Notes: a model not told the origin generated them from the letters alone. 64,000 nt of DNA from Sphingobacterium paludis (GCF_004364125.1 NZ_SNZV01000011.1:46376-110375), one strand, 5' to 3'. Positions 1 through 10,138 are shown, counted from the stretch's first letter. Made by a program: numbers and translations.

Positions 1-1
1 G

Positions 2-52
2 TCTGATGAAAAGGGAATTGGAAAGGAATCTAGTAAACGGATAAATAATTAA
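2..52 (+). CDS. possible 3' end of an upstream gene
   Basis: The first bases form an open frame on the plus strand that ends in TAA at 50-52 and would give a 16-residue polar C-terminus (SDEKGIGKESSKRINN). Only the tail would be inside the window, so no family can be named. Such a short frame can occur by chance. Confidence 0.25.
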   Translation, partial: SDEKGIGKESSKRINN

Positions 53-167
53 AAATAATGAATATAAATTCCCTGCTGATATTTGCGCCATATTGTGAAT
101 ACGACAAGCAATAGATGCTCTTTAAATCCCAAAGCTCTTTTACACAAAGCAAATTTGTTGTCGTTAA

Positions 168-218
168 TGAACAGTTGGTGAAAACCTTGTTACCACTAAA
201 GTTTTGACCAACTGTTCA
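168..218. repeat. 12-bp perfect inverted repeat with 27-nt loop
   Basis: TGAACAGTTGGT (168-179) is matched exactly by its reverse complement ACCAACTGTTCA (207-218). It sits in the gap between the window edge and the end of the SDR gene. No T-run follows on either strand, so a classical terminator is not obvious. It could be a transcript-end hairpin or a protein binding site. Confidence 0.5.
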
Positions 219-292
219 ACCGACCGGACCGTAAGCTTTAACAGCTCTACAACCAATCCATAAAAAACTAGTCTGAAGCACACTGATTATCG

Positions 293-1051
293 TTATCTGG
301 TCGTGTATCCTCCATTGGCAAAAATAGTCTGTCCCGTTATCCACCATCCTTTACTTACCAAAAAGAGCACTAACGGAGCAATATCTTCAATATTGGTCAA
401 ACCTCCCAAGGCAGATGCGGTTTTGTGAAACGACACTGCATCCGGGCTTTCCTGTCCGTAAAAAAACGGTGTATCCATCGGCCCGGGAGCTACCGCTGTA
501 ACAGAAACGCGGCGATGTCCAAATTCTTTTGAGGCGGCTCTTGTGAAGTGCTCAACTGGAGCCTTCATACCTTCATAAGTAGAGTACAACCCTGTGTAAG
601 CAGCGAGCAACGAAGTAACGATCGTACAGATTTTCCCGTTATCATTTATCTTTTTACCAGCTTCTTGAATAAAAAAATAAGCGATTTTGGCATTTATATT
701 ACTCATCACATCATATTCCTGTTCGGTAGTTTCTATAATAGGCTTCTTCAATACCTTTCCAACCGTATTGATCGCGATATCAATGCCTCCAAATTTGTCT
801 ATAGCGCGATCGAAAAGTTCAGCGATATTTGCTATTCGTGAAAGATCGCCTTGCACCAAAATCGCCTCAGCACCGAATTCGCGAACAGCTTGCAACGTAG
901 CCTCCGATTCAGCTCTGGAATCATCGCTATTATAATGTATAACCAATTTTGCACCGCATTGCGCAAAATTTCTACTCAATAGACCGCCCAAATTCTTTCC
1001 GCCCCCAGCAATCAAGACTACTTTGTCTTTTAATTCGTCATTTGAAATCAT
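293..1051 (-). CDS. SDR family NAD(P)-dependent oxidoreductase
   Basis: A short-chain dehydrogenase/reductase of about 252 residues. The N-terminus carries a Rossmann glycine-rich turn (GGGKNLGG) after the first beta strand. A DL motif follows strand three, there is an NTVG variant of the usual NNAG, and the active site has a Ser (IVTSL) followed by YEGMK, the YxxxK pair. The C-terminal GGYTTR is typical of the family's end. An in-frame TTG lies further out at 1081, but the ATG at 1051 gives the normal family length and start. The substrate cannot be told from sequence. It lies alone on the minus strand; a weaker copy of the window's recurrent promoter motif lies about 85 bp upstream. Confidence 0.9.
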   Translation of the reverse strand: MISNDELKDKVVLIAGGGKNLGGLLSRNFAQCGAKLVIHYNSDDSRAESEATLQAVREFGAEAILVQGDLSRIANIAELFDRAIDKFGGIDIAINTVGKVLKKPIIETTEQEYDVMSNINAKIAYFFIQEAGKKINDNGKICTIVTSLLAAYTGLYSTYEGMKAPVEHFTRAASKEFGHRRVSVTAVAPGPMDTPFFYGQESPDAVSFHKTASALGGLTNIEDIAPLVLFLVSKGWWITGQTIFANGGYTTR

Positions 1052-1396
1052 ATTTTTATTTTTATTGGTAAAACTTGTCAAATAAATTACGTGATATCAG
1101 TCCGCTCCTAGCCTCGGAACTTATTTAACTTTAAAACGCCCGACAATATCCATTTGTCCCTGATGTCCACGGAATATTTTGTTGTAACGTAGAAACACCA
1201 AGAGAATACAGAGCCGATATCCGCTTCCACTAATCAACGGAAGAAGTTCGAGTTTCGATTCCAGATCGAAATCTAATAAACTTTATTGCCCCAACAATAT
1301 CTACACCCCACACATAAAAGTAATCGGTAGTACGTATCTTAGTAGGCCTTAGTTTAGATGGCCTAGAAGATATGTACTAAACCGAACTACTACCTA
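1052..1396. other. intergenic, no gene seen
   Basis: A gap between the SDR gene and the end of the SusCD operon. I see a variant promoter motif at 1136-1160 but no credible reading frame and no strong terminator hairpin. Confidence 0.6.
1136..1160 (-). promoter_or_regulatory. variant of the GGGACAA-N14-CGTC promoter motif
   Basis: On the minus strand this reads GGGACAA, 14 nt, GCGT, about 85 bp upstream of the SDR start. The -35-like part is perfect but the -10-like part is shifted or changed (GCGT instead of CGTC), so it is a weaker member of the set. Confidence 0.35.
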
Positions 1397-2218
1397 TTAG
1401 AAAATTTTAAATGTACGTTCATCGTCGGAATAGTAACCATTCGGATAATTAGGCGCGGGTTGATTGAAGGTCAAAAAATCCACCGTCACACCTTCAATCT
1501 CATAAGGCTTTTGAAATTCTAGCCCAATGGGCGTTATGCGAAAAGATAGCAATTGCCCGCTATTATCTTTAGGATTCTGAAAAACACGCATTTTTGGATT
1601 GTATATCAAGGATTGGGTTTTTCCGTCCTTGCCTTCCAATTTCAACACTCTCAATTTACTAAATTGACGCGCCGCATCCCGGTATTCTGTCGCCACAGAT
1701 TCAAAATTTTTATCTTTCAATGGCAACATGATCACTTTCGACTTGCTTTGCCGGCCTTTTAAAACTATAGAATCCGCGCTAGCCGTTAATACGATAAATT
1801 CAAAATCGCCACGCATTCCTGTATCATCAGCACCTATGCCGCCGTTATCCTTTCCGGGTTCCGAAAACCAATGTATATTCTTGTTAAATCCATTGAATGT
1901 CAACACTGGTCCGGATTCCTGAATTACAGCGTAGTCACTTGTTTGTATCCCATCGAAAGGATCCGAAGCAATAGACACTTGTGCATTCGATATAAATTTG
2001 GTAAAAACTGTATAGCCACCAAATTCTTGATTCAATCCTGGATATACTTTCATCATCCATCCTACTTTATTCTCCATTAATACGGAATAGGCATTTTCAA
2101 TAGCGTCCTTCAGTCTAATGGTAGCATTCTCTTCAAATACACGATCAGTTTCTCTTTTACAAGAATGCAGGAGTAGTACCGGAATAGCTAGAAAACATAT
2201 TGCTTTTTTAATTTTCAT
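1397..2218 (-). CDS. DUF4302 domain lipoprotein
   Basis: A 273-residue protein starting with a lipoprotein signal peptide ending LLLHSC (lipobox). The rest matches my memory of the DUF4302 family: an N-terminal helix with RLKDAIENAYSVL, a beta-rich centre with a GDFEF..VLTASADSIVLKG segment, and a C-terminal segment. It is the last gene of a four-gene minus-strand operon (SusC, SusD, zinc metallohydrolase lipoprotein, this one), with a 7-bp gap to the gene before it. DUF4302 proteins are commonly linked to SusCD loci as surface lipoproteins; their biochemical role is unknown. Confidence 0.8.
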   Translation of the reverse strand: MKIKKAICFLAIPVLLLHSCKRETDRVFEENATIRLKDAIENAYSVLMENKVGWMMKVYPGLNQEFGGYTVFTKFISNAQVSIASDPFDGIQTSDYAVIQESGPVLTFNGFNKNIHWFSEPGKDNGGIGADDTGMRGDFEFIVLTASADSIVLKGRQSKSKVIMLPLKDKNFESVATEYRDAARQFSKLRVLKLEGKDGKTQSLIYNPKMRVFQNPKDNSGQLLSFRITPIGLEFQKPYEIEGVTVDFLTFNQPAPNYPNGYYSDDERTFKIF

Positions 2219-2225
2219 ACAAATT

Positions 2226-3110
2226 TTAGTTTAGGGATAATTGATCGAATTTTGATAAATCAGCTTGTCTAGCTAAGATTTCTTCTCTTAACTGATCCAA
2301 ATCAATATTCCAAGCATTTTTAAAGTAGTTGCGCACAATATCAAGTTTGGCATCAATTTTATTTTTCCCAACAGTTCCCGCATCACGAAGTCGCTGATCC
2401 CAGGCCTCCGGGGAGAGCGTGATGTAGAAACTATAGGTCTCCACAAAATCTTCATTCGCCTCCTTAGAGGCATATGAAGAAATAAAACCCTCTTCAAGTG
2501 CCGATATATCATTATAGATATCACTCCAAGAATCTCCAACATATCCTGATCCTGTTATCTGATCAAAGGACGAAGGGTAGTCTTTTGTTTGATGCAATAT
2601 ATGGGCAAACTCGTGGTGTATGGTATGAAAATAAAATGAATTTAAAAATTCGACGTCTTTCCCCGTGTTGGCGTTAAGACTATTTAGTGCATACATCGTA
2701 ATTTTTGTACCACCTTCTGCAGTACCCAACACAAACGTGCCATTATTTTTATAGGCAGGTGACCCGATATAGTTCAAAAGCTTTGGAAAATAAGATCGGA
2801 TAAACATCTTGCTGCCGGTAATTTTATCATAGGGTTCGACACCGAGATAATGCAATAGTTTCGTCATCCTTACCGAGCTTTCATAAGTGGCTGGACTGAG
2901 GTTATAATCGAGATCGGATTCAGCTTCAACAAATTTATAAACGACAGCAATATTATAGTCCTTCGTAAATTGCCTTTCTATGTAGCTATCCAACTCATTT
3001 TGTTCAATATTTCCATCAATGAGCACACTCTTTGGATCAAGATCTTGCTCCGAACAAGAGAACACAAGGAATAAAGATAATAAAAGTGTGAAATTTAATC
3101 TTCTTTTCAT
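2226..3110 (-). CDS. SusCD-associated zinc metallohydrolase lipoprotein
   Basis: A 294-residue lipoprotein (signal peptide ending LVFSC). It has a metalloprotease-type HHEFAHILHQ motif (HExxH) near residue 165 and a downstream EEGF glutamate that could be the third ligand, followed by EDFVETY. This layout matches the substrate-import-associated zinc metallohydrolase lipoproteins (Peptidase_Mx1-like) encoded directly after SusD in Bacteroidota. It is predicted to act on the outer membrane surface on the cargo of the neighbouring SusCD pair. It starts one base before the SusD stop, so the two are probably translationally coupled. The substrate is unknown, perhaps a peptide or amide. Confidence 0.85.
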   Translation of the reverse strand: MKRRLNFTLLLSLFLVFSCSEQDLDPKSVLIDGNIEQNELDSYIERQFTKDYNIAVVYKFVEAESDLDYNLSPATYESSVRMTKLLHYLGVEPYDKITGSKMFIRSYFPKLLNYIGSPAYKNNGTFVLGTAEGGTKITMYALNSLNANTGKDVEFLNSFYFHTIHHEFAHILHQTKDYPSSFDQITGSGYVGDSWSDIYNDISALEEGFISSYASKEANEDFVETYSFYITLSPEAWDQRLRDAGTVGKNKIDAKLDIVRNYFKNAWNIDLDQLREEILARQADLSKFDQLSLN

Positions 3111-3111
3111 T

Positions 3112-4701
3112 TTATCTAGGATTAGGGGTTAAGCCAGCCGTTATGACGTCCGATGGCAATTGCAATGCTTGTCTATTATCTCGGGCCTTTAATTTTGTAG
3201 CAGTCTCGACGGAGGATACGATGTTCGAGGACGTAATTAGGCGACGTTCGATTTCAATTCCGTAGCGCTTGACGTCAAACCAACGCAGGCCTGTATGCAT
3301 GGTCTCAAAACGTCTTATGAAGAGCAGCGCGTGAAGCATATTTTCCTGCGTGCCTTTTTCAAAGGGAATCATATTGGGATCAAGGTTTTTCTTAGGAGTG
3401 GGATTCGAGGCCGTATAATATGCCAAGCTATTAGCCCATGCATTCACAAGGTCAACGGTGAAAGTGGTGGGCTTGCTAACTAGCGTATTGTCTACCCAAC
3501 GTTTCATGTCGACAATAGCTTCATTGTACCGCTTCAAATGAATCAAGGCTTCAGCGCGCACAAGCATCGTCTCTTCGGTCGTAAAAGGAGCATATACTCC
3601 CCGACGCAAACCGGTCCGTGCAACTGGATCCGTAATTTCGAACATATAAGAAACACGAGGCACCAAACATTTATCTAAGTTTGTTCCATTATATACATAT
3701 ACCCTCGGTTTAAATTCATTCGATCGCTTACGACCATATGGTGCATTAGCTAGTAATGTCTCCGTATTTGCAAGATATCCACCATGCGAAAAGCGTGCAC
3801 CAGCATAAAACGCACCAAAATATGTACCATGATCCGTTACTGCTGTAGACAACATTAGATTGGCATTGATCGAACTGCGGTTGTAGTAAATCGAAGCATC
3901 AGTAACTTGACCCACCGCATTTGAAGATATTTCCTCGTTATTGCGCAGTAAATTCATTGGATTTTCTCCAATGGCAGTATTTGCATAACTTACTGCCTTT
4001 TCCCAATCTTGCATATAAAGTGCAACACGTGCAGCCAGCGCATTCGTGGCACGGGTATTCATATGATATTTTGGAGTTGCGCCATACGAAGAATCATCAA
4101 TCAATGGAATAGCTTCCTGTAAATCTTTCACGATATAATCGTAAACTTCCTGCACCGTTTGGCGATCATATTTTGGATTAAGCACATCTTCTGGTTTAAG
4201 CATATAAGTTACGCCGAGATCCCTTGCGGCATGATCTTTATGATAGTGCTGCGCAAATATATTTACTAAAATAAAGTGTGCATTTGCGCGAGCCGCCAAA
4301 GCCTCGCCCCGCTGTGGATTCAAGCTCGATGGGCTGCCGGCTTCGTCGATAGCCGCTAAGGCAGCGTTAGCGCTAGCAATCGCATTATAGCAAGCTTCCC
4401 AAAGACTTTTGGGACTGTCATTCGAATCCTCAGTCACATCTTCCCAGCGAAACAATTGCTCCAGATCACGTTGACTATATGGATTACTTATACCATAATC
4501 ATCCACATTATCCGAGGAAAACTCGGCGGAAACCAAATAGGCATTTTGTGGATATGCCGATACCAAGAGTTTGTCAATCTTGCTTTCAGTGTTCAATGTC
4601 GCCCGATTATCGGGAAGTTCATCTAAAAATTTGTTACAAGAATGCAGGCTAAGACCACAGGCCAGTATCATTGCGATGCATAGTTTATTTGTTCTTTTCA
4701 T
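3112..4701 (-). CDS. susD-like: RagB/SusD family outer membrane nutrient-binding lipoprotein
   Basis: A SusD-like lipoprotein of 529 residues: signal peptide ending LSLHSC, then the characteristic FLDELPDNRATLNTE segment. It has tetratricopeptide-like helices (LAARANAHFILVNIFAQHY, ALAARVALYMQDWEKAV) and the C-terminal region with RRFETMHTGLRWFDVKRYGIEI, a SusD hallmark. The ATG at 4701 is chosen because the frame's earlier start is a TTG three codons upstream and the signal peptide begins with MKR. It forms the substrate-capturing lid on the SusC transporter encoded immediately upstream, 22 bp away. Confidence 0.95.
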   Translation of the reverse strand: MKRTNKLCIAMILACGLSLHSCNKFLDELPDNRATLNTESKIDKLLVSAYPQNAYLVSAEFSSDNVDDYGISNPYSQRDLEQLFRWEDVTEDSNDSPKSLWEACYNAIASANAALAAIDEAGSPSSLNPQRGEALAARANAHFILVNIFAQHYHKDHAARDLGVTYMLKPEDVLNPKYDRQTVQEVYDYIVKDLQEAIPLIDDSSYGATPKYHMNTRATNALAARVALYMQDWEKAVSYANTAIGENPMNLLRNNEEISSNAVGQVTDASIYYNRSSINANLMLSTAVTDHGTYFGAFYAGARFSHGGYLANTETLLANAPYGRKRSNEFKPRVYVYNGTNLDKCLVPRVSYMFEITDPVARTGLRRGVYAPFTTEETMLVRAEALIHLKRYNEAIVDMKRWVDNTLVSKPTTFTVDLVNAWANSLAYYTASNPTPKKNLDPNMIPFEKGTQENMLHALLFIRRFETMHTGLRWFDVKRYGIEIERRLITSSNIVSSVETATKLKARDNRQALQLPSDVITAGLTPNPR

Positions 4702-4723
4702 TTTACTCAATCTTAAAATTTCG

Positions 4724-7700
4724 TTATAGTCCCAAACGCAATGTTAATGTGTATTGCCTAGCGATTGGCGCCGCAACTCCACCGGCGTTTATAAATTCAG
4801 GGTCTTGACCGTTAAGCTTTTTATCTGCATAAATCAAAAAAAGATTTGTAGCATTGAAACGCAAGCCTAACGAGCTAACGTTCCAAGCATTCACCCAATC
4901 TTTTGGAAATTCGTATGATAGGGAAACGTCTTTCATCCGAACAAAATCACCTTTCGCTGTGCGTACAGATGAGTAATTATAGGTATTATAAGCGAATGCC
5001 AACTTGCTGCTGTATGCTCGATTTTGCCCGACAGATGCAATAGTAGGAACGTTCGTAAATTCTTCATCACCTGGGACCATCCATCGATCCGCAAATTCTT
5101 TAGTGGATGCCGTAAGATCGGAATACTGACTGCTAAAAACCGGACTTAGGCGCACGACATTACCAAAGGAACCGGTCAAAAATACGTTCAAGCTGATGTT
5201 TTTGTAGCTGAAGGTATTTCCCCATCCCCCTGTATGTATTGGATCTATCGATCCTTCGTATTGTAAGTAATCTAGTTTGTCCCGTTCTTGGAAATCAATA
5301 TCGGTAATGGTCTCATTGCCATCTGGACCTTCAAAAACCGGCAATCCCTCCTCATTCAAACCTAGAAAAGGAACAGAATACAATCCCCTTACAGGCCTCC
5401 CCTCCACGGCAAACCCGTTTCCTGTAATCAAGTCGATGACGCGACTCCGAGTGTCCAAACGTGTAACTTTCGTTTTAACATAGGAATACACCAGGTTCGA
5501 AGTCCATTTGAATGCGCGATCCCGCAGGATGTTACCGCTAAGCGTGAACTCTGTGCCGCCCGACTTCATATCTGCAACGTTTCCAAATTTGGAAATCGAT
5601 CCACCTAGACCTTGTGTATTAATGACGCCGATGAGATCAAAATTATTTCGTCTAAACCAGTCAAGATCTATATTGATACGATTATCCCAGAAACCTATAG
5701 AGGCGCCAACATTGAGTTCGTGTTTCTTCTCATATGTTAATTCACTATTTGCCAGATCAAAAATTTGAAGCCCTGATTCTGCATCCGCAGCGGTAGGCCT
5801 CCAGGGTGTATAAGAACCATATACAGCAAAAGAGTTAGTGACCGTCGATGGCCCACGGTCCCCTGTCAAGCTATATGATGCTTTGAGCATCATATGAGAG
5901 AGCGCAGGTGATAATGTCTCAAAAAAACTTTCTTCGTGTGCATTCCAGGCACCCGCAATATTATAACTTGGCATCCAACGAGCAGACTTTGCCTCACCCA
6001 ATTTGTTGGCCCCCTCGTAACGAAATGTACCATTTAATGTATACTTACCGGCGTACGAGTACGTTAAATTGGTAAAAAAAGCAGCCTGCTTGTAACGGAT
6101 AGTGGAAGGTTCGTTAGACGAATTTCTATTTACCCCATAATATTGTGTATTTTCCTCCTGTGCACGCTTAAACACACGGTAATCGGTAAAAGGACTTTCC
6201 CCGAGATCATATTGTAAACCCCAACCTCTAAACCAAGTGCTATTCCTGTCTGAGGCGGTGATTTCCGAACCAGCGAAAGCGCTGATAATATGATTTTGGT
6301 TTAATGTTTTATTAAATTGAGCCGTAAAGCGCAACAACTGTTCAAACAAGGTATAATCCGTACGATTGTAGATTCCCCCCTCCGGCAGGATAGATATTGG
6401 TAGGGCATATGGATTATCCGGATCCTTATACAAAAACGGATTTCTGTCTCTAATTGTTGCGTTCTCTGGACTTATTCCCGCTCTATAGGCCATGGATTGG
6501 TTCGACTGATCTTTTATATAGTGATGTTGGGAAGTAGATTGATAACGTACAGATCCGAATGCTCCCAATTCCAGGCCAGGAATAACCTTCCATTTTAAGT
6601 CGCCTTGGAAACGCAAATCTGCAACATTAACATCCATGTAATTATTTTCGAGCTCGTGCAAAATATTGAACGGGGCATAGTTCCGCGTATAGAATCTATT
6701 CGGATCCAACGTCCGTGATGTGTTCATGGCATAAGCGTAGGGGTTAATATCAAAATCACGTTTTACTGCACCGTAAACAACATCGGTAGACTGCCCTAAT
6801 GTACCCGGAGCTTGCTGCTTTCGATATGACCCATTTGTTATGATATTTAGTTTTATTTTATCTGAAATATTATAATTAGCATTTAAATTTCCAGTGTATC
6901 TGTTGACACCACTTCTTTTAGCCCAGCCAGGATCAACTAATGCACTTATAGAAGAATAATATTGTGACTTTTCCGTACCCGAAGACATGCTGACAGAATG
7001 ATTATGTTGCAAACTAGGTTGAAATAATTCGTCGAACCAATCCGTATTTCGGTATTCCGCTTCTCTGAGAAAGTTATTTACATTTTTTCTGTCGCCAAAT
7101 AAATCGTTAGAGACCTCGCCCGTTTGAATATTTCTATACAGATCTCCATATACGCCGCTATTGCTTGCTACTCTTAAATCGGCAAAACGTATATAGCCCT
7201 TTTCATACATATCCTGATAAACGGACATCTGCTCGTGGGAATTCATAATATTAAATTCTGAGTAACGTGGCGTCGCCCTTGATGTATACTCCCCTGTGTA
7301 ATTTAGTGAGTTGCGTCCGGCGGCACCTTTCTTTGTCGTTATAACAATAACCCCGGCCATAGCGCGTGCACCGTAAATAGAAGTGGCGGAACCGTCCTTT
7401 AAAATTTGAAACGATTCAATATCATGTGCATTTAAACCTGCGACTGCAGAACTGATTAAGGTCAATGCGTCTCCAGAGGAAAGCGCGTCAGCATTAACAT
7501 CTGCAACATCTTCTATGATTACACCATCAACGACCCATAGCGGCTTTGAGCTACCGTATATTGAAGTTGATCCACGTACGCGAATTTTGGGAGCCGTGCC
7601 AAAAGTTCCTGTCACATTCTGTACGGACACGCCGGCCACACGTCCTTCCAAACCACGACTTGGATCGATTTGTCCCCCTATCTGTGCGGCCTCGCCCGAT

Positions 7701-8404
7701 AATTGCGATGTGGCACCGGTAAATAAGCGCTTGTCGACACGTTGGCCCATACCAGTAACAACCACCTCCTCTATCGTTTGATCGGTTAATGTCAATTGAA
7801 CATCAATCCTTTTTTCCGACTTTACCGATACCTCACGAGCGATGTAGCCAATGTAACGAAAAGATAAAGTGCTTCGTTCCGGCACCCTAATCGAATAGGT
7901 ACCATCATTTGCCGAGATGGTACTGACTGTCGTACCTTTCACCTCAATCGAGACGCCAGCTAAAGCAGCCCCGTCATGGCCCGTAACTTTTCCTGAAATT
8001 AAAATTTGTTGGTTTACATAAGTTTCTTCAGCAAGCTTGTTAACATCTCGAAAAGATACTGCATCATTTACTATGGGAGAAGAGGCGTTACCGTCATCTA
8101 TTCGCGAACCTAACATATTCATGGATTCCCGCTCACTATTATCAATAATTTCGGAAGGTGAATCTGTAAGTACTAGATCGCTATAGGCAACCCAGCTTCT
8201 ACTTTGTTTAGCCATATCGCCCGGAACAATTCCGTAAATTGCATTTTTCAAAGATAGCGTTGCATCATTCTCCATTGCGGTCGCAAAACCTAATGTCATA
8301 AAAAACAAACAAACAAAACACTTAATTTTTTTTATTAGATTAAGTGTAGCTGCCGATAATCCATGAGCTTCTGCGAGCCATTCTTTAAAAGGTAAGTTGT
8401 TCAT
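4724..8404 (-). CDS. susC-like: SusC/RagA family TonB-linked outer membrane protein
   Basis: A 1226-residue TonB-dependent transporter. The N-terminal 130 residues form an unusually long lead containing the signal segment (CFVCLFFMTLGFATA). A carboxypeptidase-regulatory-like domain (ISGKVTGHDGAALAGVSIEV) follows at about 135, then a TonB-box-like EEVVVTGMGQ, a plug domain (LWVVDGVIIEDV, SIYGARAMAGVIVITTKKG) and a long beta-barrel ending in a terminal aromatic/Leu strand. It is first of the four-gene operon. A perfect GGGACAA-N14-CGTC motif lies 88 bp upstream of the start. The cargo is not known; the metallohydrolase partner suggests peptide-like or decorated oligomers rather than plain glycans. 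Confidence 0.95.
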   Translation of the reverse strand: MNNLPFKEWLAEAHGLSAATLNLIKKIKCFVCLFFMTLGFATAMENDATLSLKNAIYGIVPGDMAKQSRSWVAYSDLVLTDSPSEIIDNSERESMNMLGSRIDDGNASSPIVNDAVSFRDVNKLAEETYVNQQILISGKVTGHDGAALAGVSIEVKGTTVSTISANDGTYSIRVPERSTLSFRYIGYIAREVSVKSEKRIDVQLTLTDQTIEEVVVTGMGQRVDKRLFTGATSQLSGEAAQIGGQIDPSRGLEGRVAGVSVQNVTGTFGTAPKIRVRGSTSIYGSSKPLWVVDGVIIEDVADVNADALSSGDALTLISSAVAGLNAHDIESFQILKDGSATSIYGARAMAGVIVITTKKGAAGRNSLNYTGEYTSRATPRYSEFNIMNSHEQMSVYQDMYEKGYIRFADLRVASNSGVYGDLYRNIQTGEVSNDLFGDRKNVNNFLREAEYRNTDWFDELFQPSLQHNHSVSMSSGTEKSQYYSSISALVDPGWAKRSGVNRYTGNLNANYNISDKIKLNIITNGSYRKQQAPGTLGQSTDVVYGAVKRDFDINPYAYAMNTSRTLDPNRFYTRNYAPFNILHELENNYMDVNVADLRFQGDLKWKVIPGLELGAFGSVRYQSTSQHHYIKDQSNQSMAYRAGISPENATIRDRNPFLYKDPDNPYALPISILPEGGIYNRTDYTLFEQLLRFTAQFNKTLNQNHIISAFAGSEITASDRNSTWFRGWGLQYDLGESPFTDYRVFKRAQEENTQYYGVNRNSSNEPSTIRYKQAAFFTNLTYSYAGKYTLNGTFRYEGANKLGEAKSARWMPSYNIAGAWNAHEESFFETLSPALSHMMLKASYSLTGDRGPSTVTNSFAVYGSYTPWRPTAADAESGLQIFDLANSELTYEKKHELNVGASIGFWDNRINIDLDWFRRNNFDLIGVINTQGLGGSISKFGNVADMKSGGTEFTLSGNILRDRAFKWTSNLVYSYVKTKVTRLDTRSRVIDLITGNGFAVEGRPVRGLYSVPFLGLNEEGLPVFEGPDGNETITDIDFQERDKLDYLQYEGSIDPIHTGGWGNTFSYKNISLNVFLTGSFGNVVRLSPVFSSQYSDLTASTKEFADRWMVPGDEEFTNVPTIASVGQNRAYSSKLAFAYNTYNYSSVRTAKGDFVRMKDVSLSYEFPKDWVNAWNVSSLGLRFNATNLFLIYADKKLNGQDPEFINAGGVAAPIARQYTLTLRLGL

Positions 8405-8737
8405 ATATTTGATTTAGTTAATTTTTCACAATTATATGAATTAGACCAAAGCATTGCTTCCAAGTTATTTTGATCTAATCAATTTAAACAAGACGATGAA
8501 CTCCCGTTATTGTCCCGAATTTTTATTTTTTAGACCTTAATGGTTTCCAATACATGCATAATATAAATAAGAAAAATTATTTCATAATAAACTTCTATAT
8601 ATTTACTATTGAAATAAATATTTCAAATAAATATATAAATAAATTTAAAAGAAATTATGGCTTATAAATTGTTCTATACAACGGCCAATTGTAAATTATT
8701 TAAAGATTTAACAGCGTTTAAGAGAGTGGATCATCCA
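8405..8737. other. AT-rich upstream region of the SusC operon
   Basis: No reading frame is credible here. The gap holds the promoter motif at 8492-8516 on the minus strand and a very AT-rich stretch (about 8520-8700). Confidence 0.6.
8492..8516 (-). promoter_or_regulatory. GGGACAA-N14-CGTC promoter-like motif before SusC operon
   Basis: On the minus strand GGGACAA is followed after exactly 14 nt by CGTC, and the SusC start codon lies 88 bp downstream. The form resembles an ECF sigma factor promoter (-35 GGGAC-type, -10 CGTC). It is one of eleven exact copies in the window. Confidence 0.7.
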
Positions 8738-9590
8738 TTATCGCTTCTGTATTGTTTGGAGACCATTCTGTAGTATTTGCTTTTTGTTGCCTCTCCTACC
8801 AAAGCTTGATAACAGTTTTTGTATTTTTAAACTCTCTATGGTTAAACAACTGATAAAAAAGGAAGAAGGTAGACACCGGACTACTTTTAAACTGTTTAAT
8901 CTTTGCTTGAATCTGTTGATCCAACATCTCATTCTTCAGAACGTTATTTTTAATATCCTCCATTTCTAGAAAGGCATCTTTACCCTTTTGTAGATCTGAA
9001 GCGTCGATGTGCGCATAGTATACATTCTTGACACTATCCAGCAATCGTTGTTTCCGGGTAAAAAAGGCACTAAACAATTGCCAGTATTCATCCGCCAAAT
9101 CGCAGTCCTTACAATTCACATTTTTGAACTTCATAATTTCTGCGTCCTCGGTCTCGACTTCATCCCAGTAAGCGATCATTTGTGTAAACGAACGTGTGGT
9201 CACCAAAAATCATCATCTCTAGGATAGCATACATGATCCCTAATGTTATTCGGGGAATGTAAAAGTAATCATTGCTGGTAAAGAAACTGATCAACAGAAA
9301 AAGCCATTGCCTTCGTTCTCTCAGGTTTATTGGAATGGACGCCTTGCACCTTAAGGATAGAAAATATCCGATGCACTTCATTACAGATATCGAGATCCCA
9401 ATCGTCAACTAATTCGACAACAGGAGCTGAAACACTAAAGCCGCTTCATTCAATGCAAAGTTGAGGGGCTTAAGATACGTTTCTGTAAAGTCAGGGGTTC
9501 CGATTCTTGCTGTACCGCGTGGCAAAATTGTACGCTTCAACTTATCGACGCCTAAAAATCCGGGATGAGCCAACATGCCATAGATATCTT
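8738..9590 (-). pseudogene. frameshifted gene of unknown family
   Basis: Consecutive open segments in different frames on the minus strand read like one protein: a piece beginning MLAHPGFLGVDKLKRT near 9580, then VELVDDWDLDICNEVHRIFSILK after a frame change near 9415. A longer piece with KNVNCKDCDLADEYWQLFSAFF follows (about 8796-9176), and a short basic end (GRRGNKKQILQNG) lies in yet another frame. At least three frame changes or stops break it. I do not recognise the family; a CxxC pair and a helical, charged composition are all that can be seen. It lies next to other decayed DNA, including a broken lanthipeptide precursor. Confidence 0.55.
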
Positions 9591-9919
9591 AAGAAAAAAA
9601 CAGTCGTTGACAGCATATATCTAAAGAACAAAGGCAGTAAACAGATAAGAAATATTAAAATAGAGACACTTAACTTTGTCAGAAAATCAATAAAAACAAG
9701 CAAAGTTTGAGTAAATGGGGCTACAGCTACAACACCTGATCTAGCCGATGCCGCCGCACACATGGCACCTTCCATGAGTTCAGTGAAAGGAGGATCAAAA
9801 ATTACATTATAAACGATTAGCGTTAAAAATGCTGAAGCAGCAACTTTTAGAACAATTAAGATCGATTCTAATTTAAAAAAATAAATATAAACAAGGCGAC
9901 TTCCGTTATTTGATTCCAT
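9542..9919 (-). CDS. small predicted membrane protein, unknown function
   Basis: A 125-residue frame with two or three hydrophobic segments (SILIVLKVAASAFLTLIVYNVIF near residues 18-40, and VSILIFLICLLPLFFRYML near 82-100) and a basic C-terminus ending FRRR. The ATG is only 23 bp from the -10-like element of a perfect GGGACAA-N14-CGTC motif at 9942-9966, which supports both the gene and its start. I recognise no family. It overlaps the start of the broken gene after it, and may itself be shortened by a frameshift. Confidence 0.5.
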   Translation of the reverse strand: MESNNGSRLVYIYFFKLESILIVLKVAASAFLTLIVYNVIFDPPFTELMEGAMCAAASARSGVVAVAPFTQTLLVFIDFLTKLSVSILIFLICLLPLFFRYMLSTTVFFLRYLWHVGSSRIFRRR

Positions 9920-9941
9920 TGAAAAAATGATTTCAAAATAA

Positions 9942-9966
9942 GACGATTTGCGATCCTGTTTGTCCC
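9942..9966 (-). promoter_or_regulatory. GGGACAA-N14-CGTC promoter-like motif
   Basis: An exact copy of the recurrent motif on the minus strand. The distance to the ATG at 9919 implies a very short leader of roughly 15-20 nt. Confidence 0.65.
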
Positions 9967-10138
9967 GATAAAATAAAATTTATATGGACAACCAGGACCA
10001 GAAAATGTAATAGTGTACATCGGCGTCAATTACTCTTCACCAAACAAGATCCTTTTTATATAGTATTCCATTTTACATAACTAAGTATCTCGCTGGTTAT
10101 CAAACCACTACTATTATTACCTCGTTAGCAAATGCATT

